Under the pieces are notes generated by a model. It worked only from the letters and a program-made list of their open reading frames with translations, was not told the origin of the DNA and ran no database searches. A stretch of 32,747 nt of DNA, from positions 1-32,747 of the forward strand of contig NZ_JAFMOS010000621.1 of assembly GCF_019049755.1 (NCBI RefSeq), written 5' to 3'. The position numbers and the translations under genes are program-made. Shown here one piece after another: positions 9,563 to 16,880 of this stretch. Source of the stretch: Rahnella perminowiae (GTDB taxonomy: Bacteria > Pseudomonadota > Gammaproteobacteria > Enterobacterales > Enterobacteriaceae). Each line of letters starts with the position of its first letter. Positions within the stretch are counted from its first letter, which is position 1.

Positions 9563-9679
9563 ATACTTCAAGTCGCAGATGCGTTGGCTACGCTTACTCA
9601 CCCGAATCACTTACTTATGTAAGCTCATCGGGACTCGCTCACTTGCCGCCTTCCTGCAACTCGAATTATTTAGGGGTAT
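9563..9679. repeat. ERIC-type intergenic repeat
   Basis: A 117-bp imperfect palindrome. Its centre, CACTTACTTATGTAAGCTC (about 9608-9626), and flanks CTCACCCGAAT and ATCGGGACTCGCTC match the core targeted by ERIC primers. The ends are ATACTTCAAGT on the left and TATTTAGGGGTAT on the right and are roughly inverted. It lies between araF and araG within an apparent operon, so it would be transcribed and fold in the mRNA. Confidence 0.88.
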
Positions 9680-9704
9680 TGCTTGTTTCAACCACATCTG
9701 AAGA

Positions 9705-10691
9705 TCACATAAGACCTTTCTTCTTCAACTCTTCTTTGAAGTTATCGCGGGTGATGAGGACAACATCCGTCACTTCAGTAAATTTCGGTGGTTCAACGCC
9801 TTTGGTGACCCATTCATTCAGCATCTGGATACTTTTGTAACCATGGATATCCGGGCTAGGTAACAGGGAACCGTAGAAACCGGTTTGGGCACTTTTTGAC
9901 AACTCATTCACCGCATCCACGCCGTTGATGCCGATGCCGATGACGTTAGCGGCTTTAAAGCCCTGACCTTCGGTTGCACGAACGCCACCTAATACCGTGT
10001 TGTCGTTCATGCCGATGATCAGCCAGTTTTTCACTTCAGGATGTTGCACCAGCAGGGAGTTACCGGCATCCAGTGCGCCCGGTATGTCGTTAGATTTGGT
10101 CGGGACTTTATAGATTTGTTTTTCCGGGAATCCGGCTGCTTTCAACGCATCCATCGAACCGGAGGTGCGGCGGCGCGCCGTATCGAGTTCATCTGCCGTA
10201 ATGGCCATCACCCCGGTATCAGCCACTTTCCAGCCACGTTTTTGCATTTCTTTGTACAGTTCCTGCCCCTGACGTTCGCCGATTTTGGTCGCGGCCATCA
10301 TAACTAACGGCACTTCTTCCATTGGCTTGCCTTTGGCATTCACAAACTGGTCATCCACCTGGATCACTTTCATGTCATAGCTGCGCGCTTTCGCCATGAT
10401 GGCAGGTCCGAGACGCGGATCCGGCGTACAGATGACAAAACCTTTCGCCCCGTTGGCCGCCAGGCTGTCAATCGCATTCAACGTTTTTTCACCATCCGGC
10501 ACGGCGATTTTAATGACGTCGAAGTGGAGATCCTTACCGGCTTTATCTGCGAACCGCCATTCAGTCTGGAACCACGGCTCTTCCGGCTGTTTAACCAGGA
10601 ATCCCAGCTTCGGATTCTCGGCTGCCATAGCTGAATGTGACATAAGGGCAGCTAACCCGACCGCCGCTAATGCCTTAGTGAATTTATGCAT
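9705..10691 (-). CDS. araF: AraF, periplasmic L-arabinose-binding protein
   Basis: Type I periplasmic binding protein of the arabinose importer. A signal peptide at residues 1-23 (MHKFTKALAAVGLAALMSHSAMA) has a clear AxA cleavage site, and the mature protein begins AENPKLGFLVKQPEEPWF. Its length of 328 matches E. coli AraF (329), and the conserved stretches EEPWFQTEW, TADELDTARRRT and IIGMNDNTVLGG are intact. It is the promoter-proximal gene of the leftward araFGH(-araC) unit and diverges from araB across 417 bp. The gap and repeat after it fit higher expression of the binding protein than of the membrane parts. Confidence 0.97.
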   Translation of the reverse strand: MHKFTKALAAVGLAALMSHSAMAAENPKLGFLVKQPEEPWFQTEWRFADKAGKDLHFDVIKIAVPDGEKTLNAIDSLAANGAKGFVICTPDPRLGPAIMAKARSYDMKVIQVDDQFVNAKGKPMEEVPLVMMAATKIGERQGQELYKEMQKRGWKVADTGVMAITADELDTARRRTSGSMDALKAAGFPEKQIYKVPTKSNDIPGALDAGNSLLVQHPEVKNWLIIGMNDNTVLGGVRATEGQGFKAANVIGIGINGVDAVNELSKSAQTGFYGSLLPSPDIHGYKSIQMLNEWVTKGVEPPKFTEVTDVVLITRDNFKEELKKKGLM

Positions 10692-10814
10692 GATGTTCTC
10701 CGACTTTTATTGTTGTTTTTCACAATCGCAGTCTTACATCGGGTGGTTTACCGCAATCGTGAAAACGTTATCAGTAGCGTAAAGAAACAAAGTGAAAGTG
10801 CGGCGAAGTCCGGT

Positions 10815-10820
10815 TTTATA
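10815..10820 (-). promoter_or_regulatory. Possible -10 element for araF
   Basis: On the minus strand TATAAA is read from 10820 to 10815, about 125 bp before the araF start, with no convincing -35 at normal distance, as often seen in activator-dependent promoters. A TGTGA half-site lies just upstream at 10836-10832 on the minus strand. The araF start is not fixed by sequence alone, so this is tentative. Confidence 0.3.
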
Positions 10821-10911
10821 GAGGATTTACGTCACACTCTCTTGTAAGACGGGTTAAGTTTTAGCGGTAATTTTGCAACGGAATGTAGAGCGCTATCACA
10901 CGGCGGGAAAA

Positions 10912-10949
10912 CAGCAGGTTTGTGCATAGATATAGCGATTTTAGCCAAA
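10912..10949 (+). promoter_or_regulatory. Distal pair of AraC half-sites (araO1-like)
   Basis: CAGCAGGTTTGTGCATA at 10912-10928 is identical at 15 of 17 positions to the araI1-like site at 10987. TAGCGATTTTAGCCAAA at 10933-10949 matches E. coli araI1 at 13 of 17. The starts are 21 bp apart in direct orientation, the spacing used by AraC dimers. The pair is 75 bp from the proximal pair. Confidence 0.65.
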
Positions 10950-10957
10950 CGCTAACA

Positions 10958-10973
10958 TTTGACCAACCTCACA
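10958..10973 (+). promoter_or_regulatory. CRP site of the ara control region
   Basis: TTTGA-CCAACC-TCACA matches the CRP consensus TGTGA-N6-TCACA at 9 of 10 core positions. Its centre is about 92 bp before the inferred araB transcription start, nearly the -93 position of the CRP site in E. coli araBAD. It lies between the two AraC site pairs. Confidence 0.75.
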
Positions 10974-10986
10974 GAAACATCATTGG

Positions 10987-11024
10987 GAGCAGATTTGTGC
11001 ATACTTCCAGCTAACGCCTCCTCA
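10987..11024 (+). promoter_or_regulatory. araI1-araI2, proximal AraC sites
   Basis: araI1 is GAGCAGATTTGTGCATA (10987-11003) and araI2 is CAGCTAACGCCTCCTCA (11008-11024). Both fit TAGC-N7-TCCATA with some mismatches. Their starts are 21 bp apart, and araI2 overlaps the -35 hexamer by 4 bp, exactly the E. coli araBAD arrangement needed for activation. Confidence 0.78.
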
Positions 11025-11050
11025 CTCACTTTTTTGCATCCTCCTACTGT
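11021..11050 (+). promoter_or_regulatory. araBA promoter (pBAD-like)
   Basis: Weak -35 CTCACT (11021-11026), an 18-base spacer and -10 TACTGT (11045-11050), the same -10 as E. coli araBAD. A start near 11057 is inferred, giving a leader of about 50 bases before araB. The poor -35 fits dependence on AraC bound at araI2. Confidence 0.75.
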
Positions 11051-11108
11051 TAGAGCAATTCGATTCGCCGCCGTAATGACTACGGCAAACCTGAAGGAGT
11101 GAGAAAGA

Positions 11109-12788
11109 ATGACGCAAGGTGCGATTGCTCTTGGTCTTGATTTTGGCAGCGATTCCGTCCGTGCCCTGGCAGTGGATTGCCAGACCGGTGCCGAGATGGA
11201 AACCGATGTGGTTTATTATCCGCGCTGGAATGAAGGTCGCTATTGTGATGCGGCAAAAAATCAGTTCCGCCACCACCCGCTCGACTACATAGAGGCAATG
11301 GAACAGGCGATTAAAAATGTGGTGCAACGTCTGGGCAGCGAACGTGCTGCGCGCGTGGTGGGTATCGGTGTTGATTCCACCGGTTCAACCCCCGCCCCTG
11401 TCGATAAAGAAGGCAACATTCTGGCGCTGAAACCGGAATTCGCCGAAAACCCCAACGCCATGTTCGTGCTCTGGAAAGATCACACAGCCATAGAAGAAGC
11501 CGAAGAGATCAACCGTCTTTGTCGCAGCGGCAATTTCCCTGACTATTCCCGTTATATCGGCGGCGTTTATTCCTCAGAATGGTTCTGGGCAAAAATCCTG
11601 CATGTATCGCGTGAAGATGCGGCGGTTAAACAAGCCGCCGCATCATGGGTCGAATTGTGCGACTGGGTGCCCGCCCTGCTTTCCGGCACCACCGCGCCGG
11701 ATAAAGTGGTGCGCGGACGTTGCAGCGCCGGACATAAAATGCTCTGGCATCCGTCATGGGGCGGTCTGCCACCCAAAGATTTCTTTGCCGCACTTGATCC
11801 GTTGCTGGTTGAACATCTGCCGTATCCGCTGTTTACCGATACCGTTACCGCCGAACAGGCTGTTGGCACACTCACGCCTGAATGGGCCGAACGTCTTGGC
11901 TTACCGGCCAGCGTGGTGCTGTCGGGCGGTGCATTCGACTGCCATATGGGCGCCGTCGGCGCGGGTGCACAACCTTATACGCTGGTCAAAGTGATCGGCA
12001 CTTCCACCTGCGACATTCTCATTGCCGATAAAGAACGCGTCAATGACCGTGCTATTGCCGGCATCTGCGGGCAGGTCGAAGGCAGCGTGGTACCGGACAT
12101 GATCGGAATGGAAGCCGGACAATCCGCTTTCGGCGACATGTATGCCTGGTTCAGCCGTCTGCTGAGCTGGCCGCTGATTCAGGCAGCCAAAGCGCATCCT
12201 GAAATGGCACCGCAACTGACCAGCCTGCAAAAAAATCTGCTTACCGATCTCACTGCGGCCTGGGCGGCAAATCCGAAACTGGATCATCTGCCGCTGGTGC
12301 TCGACTGGTTTAACGGCCGCCGCACACCGTTTGCCAACCAGCGTCTGAAAGGTGTCATTACCGATATCAATCTGGGCACAGAGGCGCCGGAACTGTTCGG
12401 CGGTTTTATTGCGGCGACCGCTTTTGGCGCACGCGCCATCATGGAATGTTTCGAACAGCAGGATATTCCGGTGGAAAACGTGCTGACCCTCGGCGGCATC
12501 GCACGTAAATCGCCGGTCATCATGCAGGTTTGTGCTGATGCCATGAACCGTCCGCTGCAAATTGTCGCCTCGGATCAGTGCTGCGCGCTGGGTGCCGCGA
12601 TTTTTGCCGCTGTCGCCGCCGGGGAATTCAACGATGTCCCTGCCGCTCAGGAAAAAATGGCCTGTAGCATTGAACACACACTGCTGCCGGATCCGCAGCG
12701 CGTTGAGCAATATCAGCGTCTGTACACACGTTATCAGCAATGGTGTGCCACGACAGAACCACTGTTTGCAGCAAAACCGGCACATTAA
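11109..12788 (+). CDS. araB: AraB, L-ribulokinase
   Basis: FGGY-family sugar kinase that phosphorylates L-ribulose to L-ribulose 5-phosphate in the cytoplasm. It has 559 residues against 566 in E. coli. The N-terminal phosphate-binding motif is [31 protein letters not shown] and the C-terminal [20 protein letters not shown] block of the FGGY domain are intact. AAGGAG lies 9 bases before the ATG. It is the first gene after the pBAD-like promoter and is followed by araA after 36 bp. Confidence 0.97.
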   Translation: MTQGAIALGLDFGSDSVRALAVDCQTGAEMETDVVYYPRWNEGRYCDAAKNQFRHHPLDYIEAMEQAIKNVVQRLGSERAARVVGIGVDSTGSTPAPVDKEGNILALKPEFAENPNAMFVLWKDHTAIEEAEEINRLCRSGNFPDYSRYIGGVYSSEWFWAKILHVSREDAAVKQAAASWVELCDWVPALLSGTTAPDKVVRGRCSAGHKMLWHPSWGGLPPKDFFAALDPLLVEHLPYPLFTDTVTAEQAVGTLTPEWAERLGLPASVVLSGGAFDCHMGAVGAGAQPYTLVKVIGTSTCDILIADKERVNDRAIAGICGQVEGSVVPDMIGMEAGQSAFGDMYAWFSRLLSWPLIQAAKAHPEMAPQLTSLQKNLLTDLTAAWAANPKLDHLPLVLDWFNGRRTPFANQRLKGVITDINLGTEAPELFGGFIAATAFGARAIMECFEQQDIPVENVLTLGGIARKSPVIMQVCADAMNRPLQIVASDQCCALGAAIFAAVAAGEFNDVPAAQEKMACSIEHTLLPDPQRVEQYQRLYTRYQQWCATTEPLFAAKPAH

Positions 12789-12824
12789 TTCGTATTTTAC
12801 CTATCCGATATTCAGGAGTCATAA

Positions 12825-14330
12825 ATGGACGCGTTTAAACATCTCGAAGTGTGGTTCGCCATTGGCAGTCAGCATCTGTACGGTCCCCAGGCATTACGTC
12901 AGGTAAAAGAGAACGCCGAGAAGGTGGTCAGTAGCCTGAACAGCGAAGCCGGGTTGCCGATCAAACTGGTGCTCAAACCGCTGGTGACCACGCCGGACGA
13001 AATCACCGCGTTATGCCGTGAAGCTAACTATGACAATGCCTGTGTGGGCATCATCACCTGGCTGCATACGTTCTCACCGGCCAAAATGTGGATCGCCGGG
13101 CTGAGCATTCTGCATAAGCCGCTGATGCAGTTCCATACCCAGTTCAACGCCGAAATCCCCTGGGAAACCATGGACATGGATTTCATGAACCTGAACCAGA
13201 CTGCGCACGGTGGCCGTGAATTCGGCTTCATCGGTGCCCGTATGCGCCAGCAACATAGCGTAGTGGCCGGTCACTGGCAGGACGGCGAATCTCATCGCCG
13301 TATCGCTCAGTGGATGCGGGTTGCTGCCGCGAAAAACGAAAGCCAGCATCTGAAAGTGGCACGTTTTGGCGATAACATGCGTGAAGTTGCGGTCACCGAA
13401 GGCGATAAAGTGGCTGCGCAAATCCAGTTCGGTTACAGCATCAGCGCCTACGGTATTGGTGACCTGGTCAGCGTAATCAACGAAGTCAGCAAAGGCGACG
13501 TCGATACGCTGGTAGAAGAATACGAAGCCACCTATCGTCTGACGGATGCGGTAAAACTCAACGGCGAACGTCGTGAAAATCTGCTGGATGCCGCCAAAAT
13601 TGAACTCGGCATGACCCGCTTCCTCGAGCAGGGTAAATTCGGCGCGTTCACGACCAACTTTGAAGACCTGCACGGTATGAAACAACTGCCGGGGCTGGCC
13701 GTTCAGCGTCTGATGCAGAAAGGCTACGGCTTTGGTGGCGAGGGTGACTGGAAAACATCTGCCCTGCTGCGCATCATGAAAGTGATGGCCAGCGGTCTGA
13801 AAGGCGGCACGTCTTTCATGGAGGATTACACCTACCACTTCAAGCCGGGCAGTGATCTGGTGGTGGGCTCGCACATGCTGGAAGTGTGTCCGTCGATTGC
13901 CAAAGAAGAGAAACCGCTGCTTGACGCGCAATATCTCGGCATAGGTGGTAAAGCGGATCCGGCACGTCTGATTTTCTCCACGCCAGCGGGTCCGGCGGTC
14001 AATGCCAGCGTCATCGATATGGGCGACCGCTTCCGTCTTCTGGTCAACCTGGTGGATACCATCGAACAACCGCATCCGCTGCCAAAACTGCCGGTTGCCC
14101 GCGCTATCTGGAAAGCCCAGCCATCACTGGCGACAGCAGCAGAAGCCTGGATCCTCGGCGGCGGCGCACACCATACCGTGTTCTCACAGGCACTCGATAT
14201 CGACGCGCTGCGGTTATATGCAGAGCTTTCCGGGATTGAACTGCTGGTGATTGATAACGAGACGACGCTGCCGGACTTTAAGAATCAGATCCGGTGGAAT
14301 GAGGTGTATTACAAGCTTTGCAATCGCTGA
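12825..14330 (+). CDS. araA: AraA, L-arabinose isomerase
   Basis: Converts L-arabinose to L-ribulose; Mn2+-dependent and hexameric in E. coli. It has 501 residues, essentially the standard length. The metal and catalytic residues fall at the E. coli positions: E306 (GGEGDW), E333 (MEDYTYH), H350 (GSHMLEV) and H450 (AHHTVF). AGGAG lies 6 bases before the ATG. In E. coli araD (ribulose-5-phosphate 4-epimerase) follows; here a 732-bp gene-free stretch follows instead, so the epimerase must be encoded elsewhere. Confidence 0.98.
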   Translation: MDAFKHLEVWFAIGSQHLYGPQALRQVKENAEKVVSSLNSEAGLPIKLVLKPLVTTPDEITALCREANYDNACVGIITWLHTFSPAKMWIAGLSILHKPLMQFHTQFNAEIPWETMDMDFMNLNQTAHGGREFGFIGARMRQQHSVVAGHWQDGESHRRIAQWMRVAAAKNESQHLKVARFGDNMREVAVTEGDKVAAQIQFGYSISAYGIGDLVSVINEVSKGDVDTLVEEYEATYRLTDAVKLNGERRENLLDAAKIELGMTRFLEQGKFGAFTTNFEDLHGMKQLPGLAVQRLMQKGYGFGGEGDWKTSALLRIMKVMASGLKGGTSFMEDYTYHFKPGSDLVVGSHMLEVCPSIAKEEKPLLDAQYLGIGGKADPARLIFSTPAGPAVNASVIDMGDRFRLLVNLVDTIEQPHPLPKLPVARAIWKAQPSLATAAEAWILGGGAHHTVFSQALDIDALRLYAELSGIELLVIDNETTLPDFKNQIRWNEVYYKLCNR

Positions 14331-14439
14331 TTTATTTGCAGAAAGCCGCTGCAAATTGCGGCTAACACTGCTAAAACAGATCGAAAACATTTCGGTTTCT
14401 TACGTGCGGTGATCATATAACACGCTGCGCCGAAACCGC

Positions 14440-14470
14440 CCAAAAGGGGAAAGTGCTTTTCCCCTTTTGG
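14440..14470. terminator. Strong hairpin downstream of araA
   Basis: Perfect 13-bp inverted repeat: CCAAAAGGGGAAA (14440-14452), a 5-base loop, and TTTCCCCTTTTGG (14458-14470). On the plus strand ATTTCCCC follows, so the U-run is poor. It is the most stable structure in the region and the best candidate for the araBA 3' end. Confidence 0.5.
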
Positions 14471-14720
14471 ATTTCCCCACGCTTTTTCAACACGCGCTTC
14501 GCTCGCTGGCTATGTTTCAGCAACCATTGCGACAGGCTGGAAATCTTGCCGCTGCGCGGTACCTTCATTTCGGGATTGCAGCCTCAGGTCTGCAACCTCT
14601 CATTCAGCAAGCTTTCTGAACCGCCCGCACAATCTTAAGTTCAAAACAAAAAACCATCTGTTTTAGAAGGTGCAATGGCGTGATCAAAAATGGCACCGAA
14701 TGAATGGTTCGAGACCTATG

Positions 14721-14818
14721 GCTCGAGCCGAGCGGAGCGAGACAACGTCACGAAGTGACGGCCCGAAGGGCGAGGCCGTAGGCCGAGTAAACCTGAAATT
14801 CGGGAATCGCGAAGCGAT
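14721..14818. repeat. Run of triloop mini-hairpins
   Basis: Consecutive short perfect stems: GCTCG-AGC-CGAGC (14721-14733), CGTCAC-GAA-GTGACG (14746-14760), GCCC-GAA-GGGC (14761-14771), GGCC-GTA-GGCC (14774-14784) and ATCGC-GAA-GCGAT (14806-14818). Stem sequences differ while the three-base G-N-A loop recurs in four of the five. Confidence 0.7.
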
Positions 14819-14930
14819 GACATTTTGCGCCACTCACCAATGCATCAGAACATGTCCGTCATACCCGCGACAGCGCGCAGTGAAAAAGCGCGGAGTCCAG
14901 AGGCCCGCGCGTTACCAGGTCTCTGGTCGG

Positions 14931-14991
14931 TGTGGGCCGACGCCCACGGTTTTGACCTTAAGGCCAGTTTGGGTGGCACCCCAAGGTGTTG
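14931..14991 (+). repeat. Dispersed repeat, copy A
   Basis: A 61-bp element with a hairpin GTGGGC-CGAC-GCCCAC (14932-14947), the palindrome CCTTAAGG (14956-14963) and a near-hairpin TTGGGT-GGCA-CCCCAA (14969-14984). About 56 of 61 positions are identical to the inverted copy at 32672-32732. Mismatches are outside the stems or, at one base, break a stem that is perfect in the other copy. Confidence 0.85.
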
Positions 14992-15062
14992 TCATCCGTC
15001 CGTCACATTCCCCCTTTACGCTCACCAGCACAATTAAGTCCCAAAGAGGATAGTTCCCCACC

Positions 15063-15812
15063 ATGATCATTCCAGCTACCATCAGCGGGAATGCGCCTGC
15101 GCGCATGTCTTCTCCTCCCGCTATCGCCATCCATGAGGTCTCCCATTTCTTTGGGAGTCACCCGGTACTCAATCGCGTTAATTTATCGGTGCCCGAAGGC
15201 ACTATCCTCGCCCTGCTTGGCCCTTCCGGTTGCGGTAAAAGTACGCTGCTGAAAATGTTGGCAGGATTGCTGCATCCGGCGTCGGGGCAGATCAGTTTCG
15301 ATGGCGAAATTGTCGCCAGCGGAAAAATCAATGTGCCACCGGAAAAACGCCATCTCGGCATGGCGTTTCAGGATTATGCATTGTGGCCGCATATGACCGT
15401 ACAGCAGAACGTCGCATTCCCGTTGCAGATGCGCAATATCCGGGGTGCAGCGCAGCAGGAGAAAGTGATGGCAGCGCTGGAACGCGTCGGGTTGGCGGGT
15501 TTCGCTTCAAGACGCCCTTCTGAGCTTTCCGGTGGCCAACAACAGCGCGTGGCACTGGCGAGGGCCATCGTTGCCGAGCCGCGAATTTTACTGTTCGACG
15601 AGCCGCTGTCGAATCTTGACCGCGATCTGCGGGAAAGCCTGTGCGAGGAAATGGCAACCCTGTTGCGCCAACTCGGCACTACGGCGGTGTATGTCACCCA
15701 CGATCAGCACGAAGCTCGTGCACTCGCACACTGCATTGCGCGCATGGACAAAGGCGCAATCGCCAGCGTTGACCCGATTGACCCTTCCGTTGTTTCACCT
15801 TTTGTTGCTTAA
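15063..15812 (+). CDS. ABC importer ATPase, Fe3+/phosphonate type
   Basis: Energises the importer formed with the next two genes. Walker A GPSGCGKST (53-61), Q-loop Q103, signature LSGGQ (155-159), Walker B LLFDEP (about 176-181) and H-loop VTHDQ are all present, so it should hydrolyse ATP. At 249 residues it has only the nucleotide-binding domain; FbpC, PotA and PhnT relatives are usually 340-370 with a C-terminal TOBE domain. The ATG at 15063 is preceded by GAGGA at a rather long 12-base distance; an internal ATG at 15105 is possible but has no ribosome site. It is the first gene of the operon, just past the repeat region. Confidence 0.88.
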   Translation: MIIPATISGNAPARMSSPPAIAIHEVSHFFGSHPVLNRVNLSVPEGTILALLGPSGCGKSTLLKMLAGLLHPASGQISFDGEIVASGKINVPPEKRHLGMAFQDYALWPHMTVQQNVAFPLQMRNIRGAAQQEKVMAALERVGLAGFASRRPSELSGGQQQRVALARAIVAEPRILLFDEPLSNLDRDLRESLCEEMATLLRQLGTTAVYVTHDQHEARALAHCIARMDKGAIASVDPIDPSVVSPFVA

Positions 15813-15823
15813 CCTTTGATGGA

Positions 15824-16831
15824 ATGAAAATGATGAACCGCACACACAATAAAACCTCCAAAACGTTTTCCCGTATCCAAACAGGCGTAATGACAGCAAT
15901 GACTCTTTCTCTCGCAATGGCAGCAGGCAGTGCACAGGCGCTGACGCTCTACACCGCCGGGCCGGGCTCTCTGGCAAAAAAACTGGCAGCCGGATATGAA
16001 AAGCAAACCGGCATAAAAGTGGATGTGTTCCAGGCAACGACCGGCAAAGTGATGGCGCGTCTGGAAGCAGAACAGGCAAACCCGCGCGCCGACATCCTTA
16101 TCTCAGCATCCTGGGATACCGCCACCGATCTCGAACAGCGCGGCTGGTTGCTCGGATACCAAAGCCCGAACGCAGAAAAGGTTCCGGCGCAGTTTAAAAC
16201 ACCGTATTACGTCGCACAGGGAATTTCCGCCCTGGGTATCGTATGGAATACCAAAAGTGGTACTACCGAGCCTAAAGACTGGGGCGATTTAGCCAAACCG
16301 GAATTCAAAGACAAAGTCACTACGCCGGATCCGTCGCTTTCCGGTGCGTCTCTGGATTTGCTGATCGGGTTACAAAATGCCCACGCACAGCAGGCCTGGA
16401 AACTGTTTGAGGATCTGAAAGCCAACGGCATGATCATAGCGGGACCCAACGCACAAGCGCTGACGCCGGTCTTACAGGGTGCAAAAGCCGCCGTCTTTGG
16501 TGCGGTTGATTATGTATCTTACGCCAGCATGCAGGACGGCGAATCCGTAAAAGTGATTTTCCCGGACAGCGGAACGGTCATCGCGCCGCGCCCGATGATG
16601 ATCCTCAAATCCAGCCAGCAGCCAAAAGAAGCGAAAGCCTTTATCGATTACGCACTGTCGCCTGAAGGCCAGAAAATGGTGGCTGATGCCTGGCTGATGC
16701 CGGCCCGTACCGATATCGACGCCAGACGTCCGTTGTTTAAGTCACTGAAATTGCTTCCGGAAGTTTCTCAGGCTTCTGCGTCACGTAAAGACGTTCTCGA
16801 CCGTTTTGCGAAGCTGTTCAGCCCGCAGTAA
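15824..16831 (+). CDS. Periplasmic binding protein, Fe3+/phosphonate/sugar-phosphate type
   Basis: Extracellular solute-binding protein of 335 residues. The signal peptide has a long n-region and likely cleaves after A39 (AGSAQA|LTLYTAGPG). The mature part is the type II fold shared by FbpA (iron), PhnS (2-aminoethylphosphonate) and AfuA (sugar phosphate). The adjacent tyrosine pair used by FbpA for iron is not evident (DYVSYAS has separated tyrosines), and no Fur box precedes the operon, so iron is not favoured. The substrate is unknown. It starts 11 bp after the ATPase stop; ATGs at 15830 and 15833 are alternative starts. Confidence 0.85.
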   Translation: MKMMNRTHNKTSKTFSRIQTGVMTAMTLSLAMAAGSAQALTLYTAGPGSLAKKLAAGYEKQTGIKVDVFQATTGKVMARLEAEQANPRADILISASWDTATDLEQRGWLLGYQSPNAEKVPAQFKTPYYVAQGISALGIVWNTKSGTTEPKDWGDLAKPEFKDKVTTPDPSLSGASLDLLIGLQNAHAQQAWKLFEDLKANGMIIAGPNAQALTPVLQGAKAAVFGAVDYVSYASMQDGESVKVIFPDSGTVIAPRPMMILKSSQQPKEAKAFIDYALSPEGQKMVADAWLMPARTDIDARRPLFKSLKLLPEVSQASASRKDVLDRFAKLFSPQ

Positions 16832-16839
16832 TCCTTTCA

Positions 16840-16863
16840 CGGGCTGTTAACCATTACAGCCCG
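16840..16863 (+). terminator. Intercistronic hairpin after the binding protein gene
   Basis: CGGGCTGT, loop TAACCATT, ACAGCCCG, then CTTTTGA. An 8-bp perfect stem with a short T-run sits between the binding-protein and permease genes. Likely a partial terminator or 3' stabiliser that keeps binding-protein mRNA above permease mRNA, a common pattern in ABC operons. Confidence 0.55.
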
Positions 16864-16880
16864 CTTTTGAGATTTCATTA

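Larger units (their letters stand above)
14331..15062. other. Gene-free hairpin-rich intergenic region after araA
   Basis: No convincing gene is present in 732 bp. Small inverted repeats include 14344-14349/14358-14363 (AGCCGC) and 14576-14581/14590-14595 (TTGCAG). Larger items are listed separately: a 13-bp hairpin (14440-14470), a run of mini-hairpins (14721-14818) and a dispersed repeat (14931-14991). Short open frames here (for example 14453-14638 and 14670-15053) lack ribosome sites and run through the hairpins. The stretch may be a repeat mosaic or a remnant of an older insertion. Confidence 0.6.

Noticed and set aside
9457-9564. Longer N-terminus for AraG starting in the ERIC repeat
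   Set aside because: The extra 36 residues come from the repeat border, have no counterpart in AraG, and a ribosome site precedes the ATG at 9456.
10953-10969. TAACATTTGACCAACCT as a further AraC half-site
   Set aside because: It overlaps the better CRP match and sits at 20 bp, not 21 bp, from the half-site before it; the pairs at 10912/10933 and 10987/11008 explain the region better.
11901-12785. 294-residue minus-strand frame opposite araB
   Set aside because: It is a shadow of a complete ribulokinase gene; no family features, no start signal.
13074-14075. 333-residue open frame on the minus strand opposite araA
   Set aside because: It is antisense to a gene whose active-site residues are all in place, has no ribosome site, and its translation is rich in His, Phe and Gln as expected for a shadow frame.
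14721-14818. CRISPR array
   Set aside because: The stems differ in sequence and spacing, no direct repeat of 23-40 bp with unique spacers exists, and there are no cas genes.
14670-15053. 127-residue open frame downstream of araA
   Set aside because: It runs through the mini-hairpins and the dispersed repeat, has no ribosome site, and the matching repeat at the window end is not in a conserved frame.
15063-16831. Calling the ABC importer an iron (Sfu/Fbp) system
   Set aside because: There is no Fur box upstream and no FbpA-type adjacent tyrosines; the family also includes phosphonate and sugar-phosphate importers.
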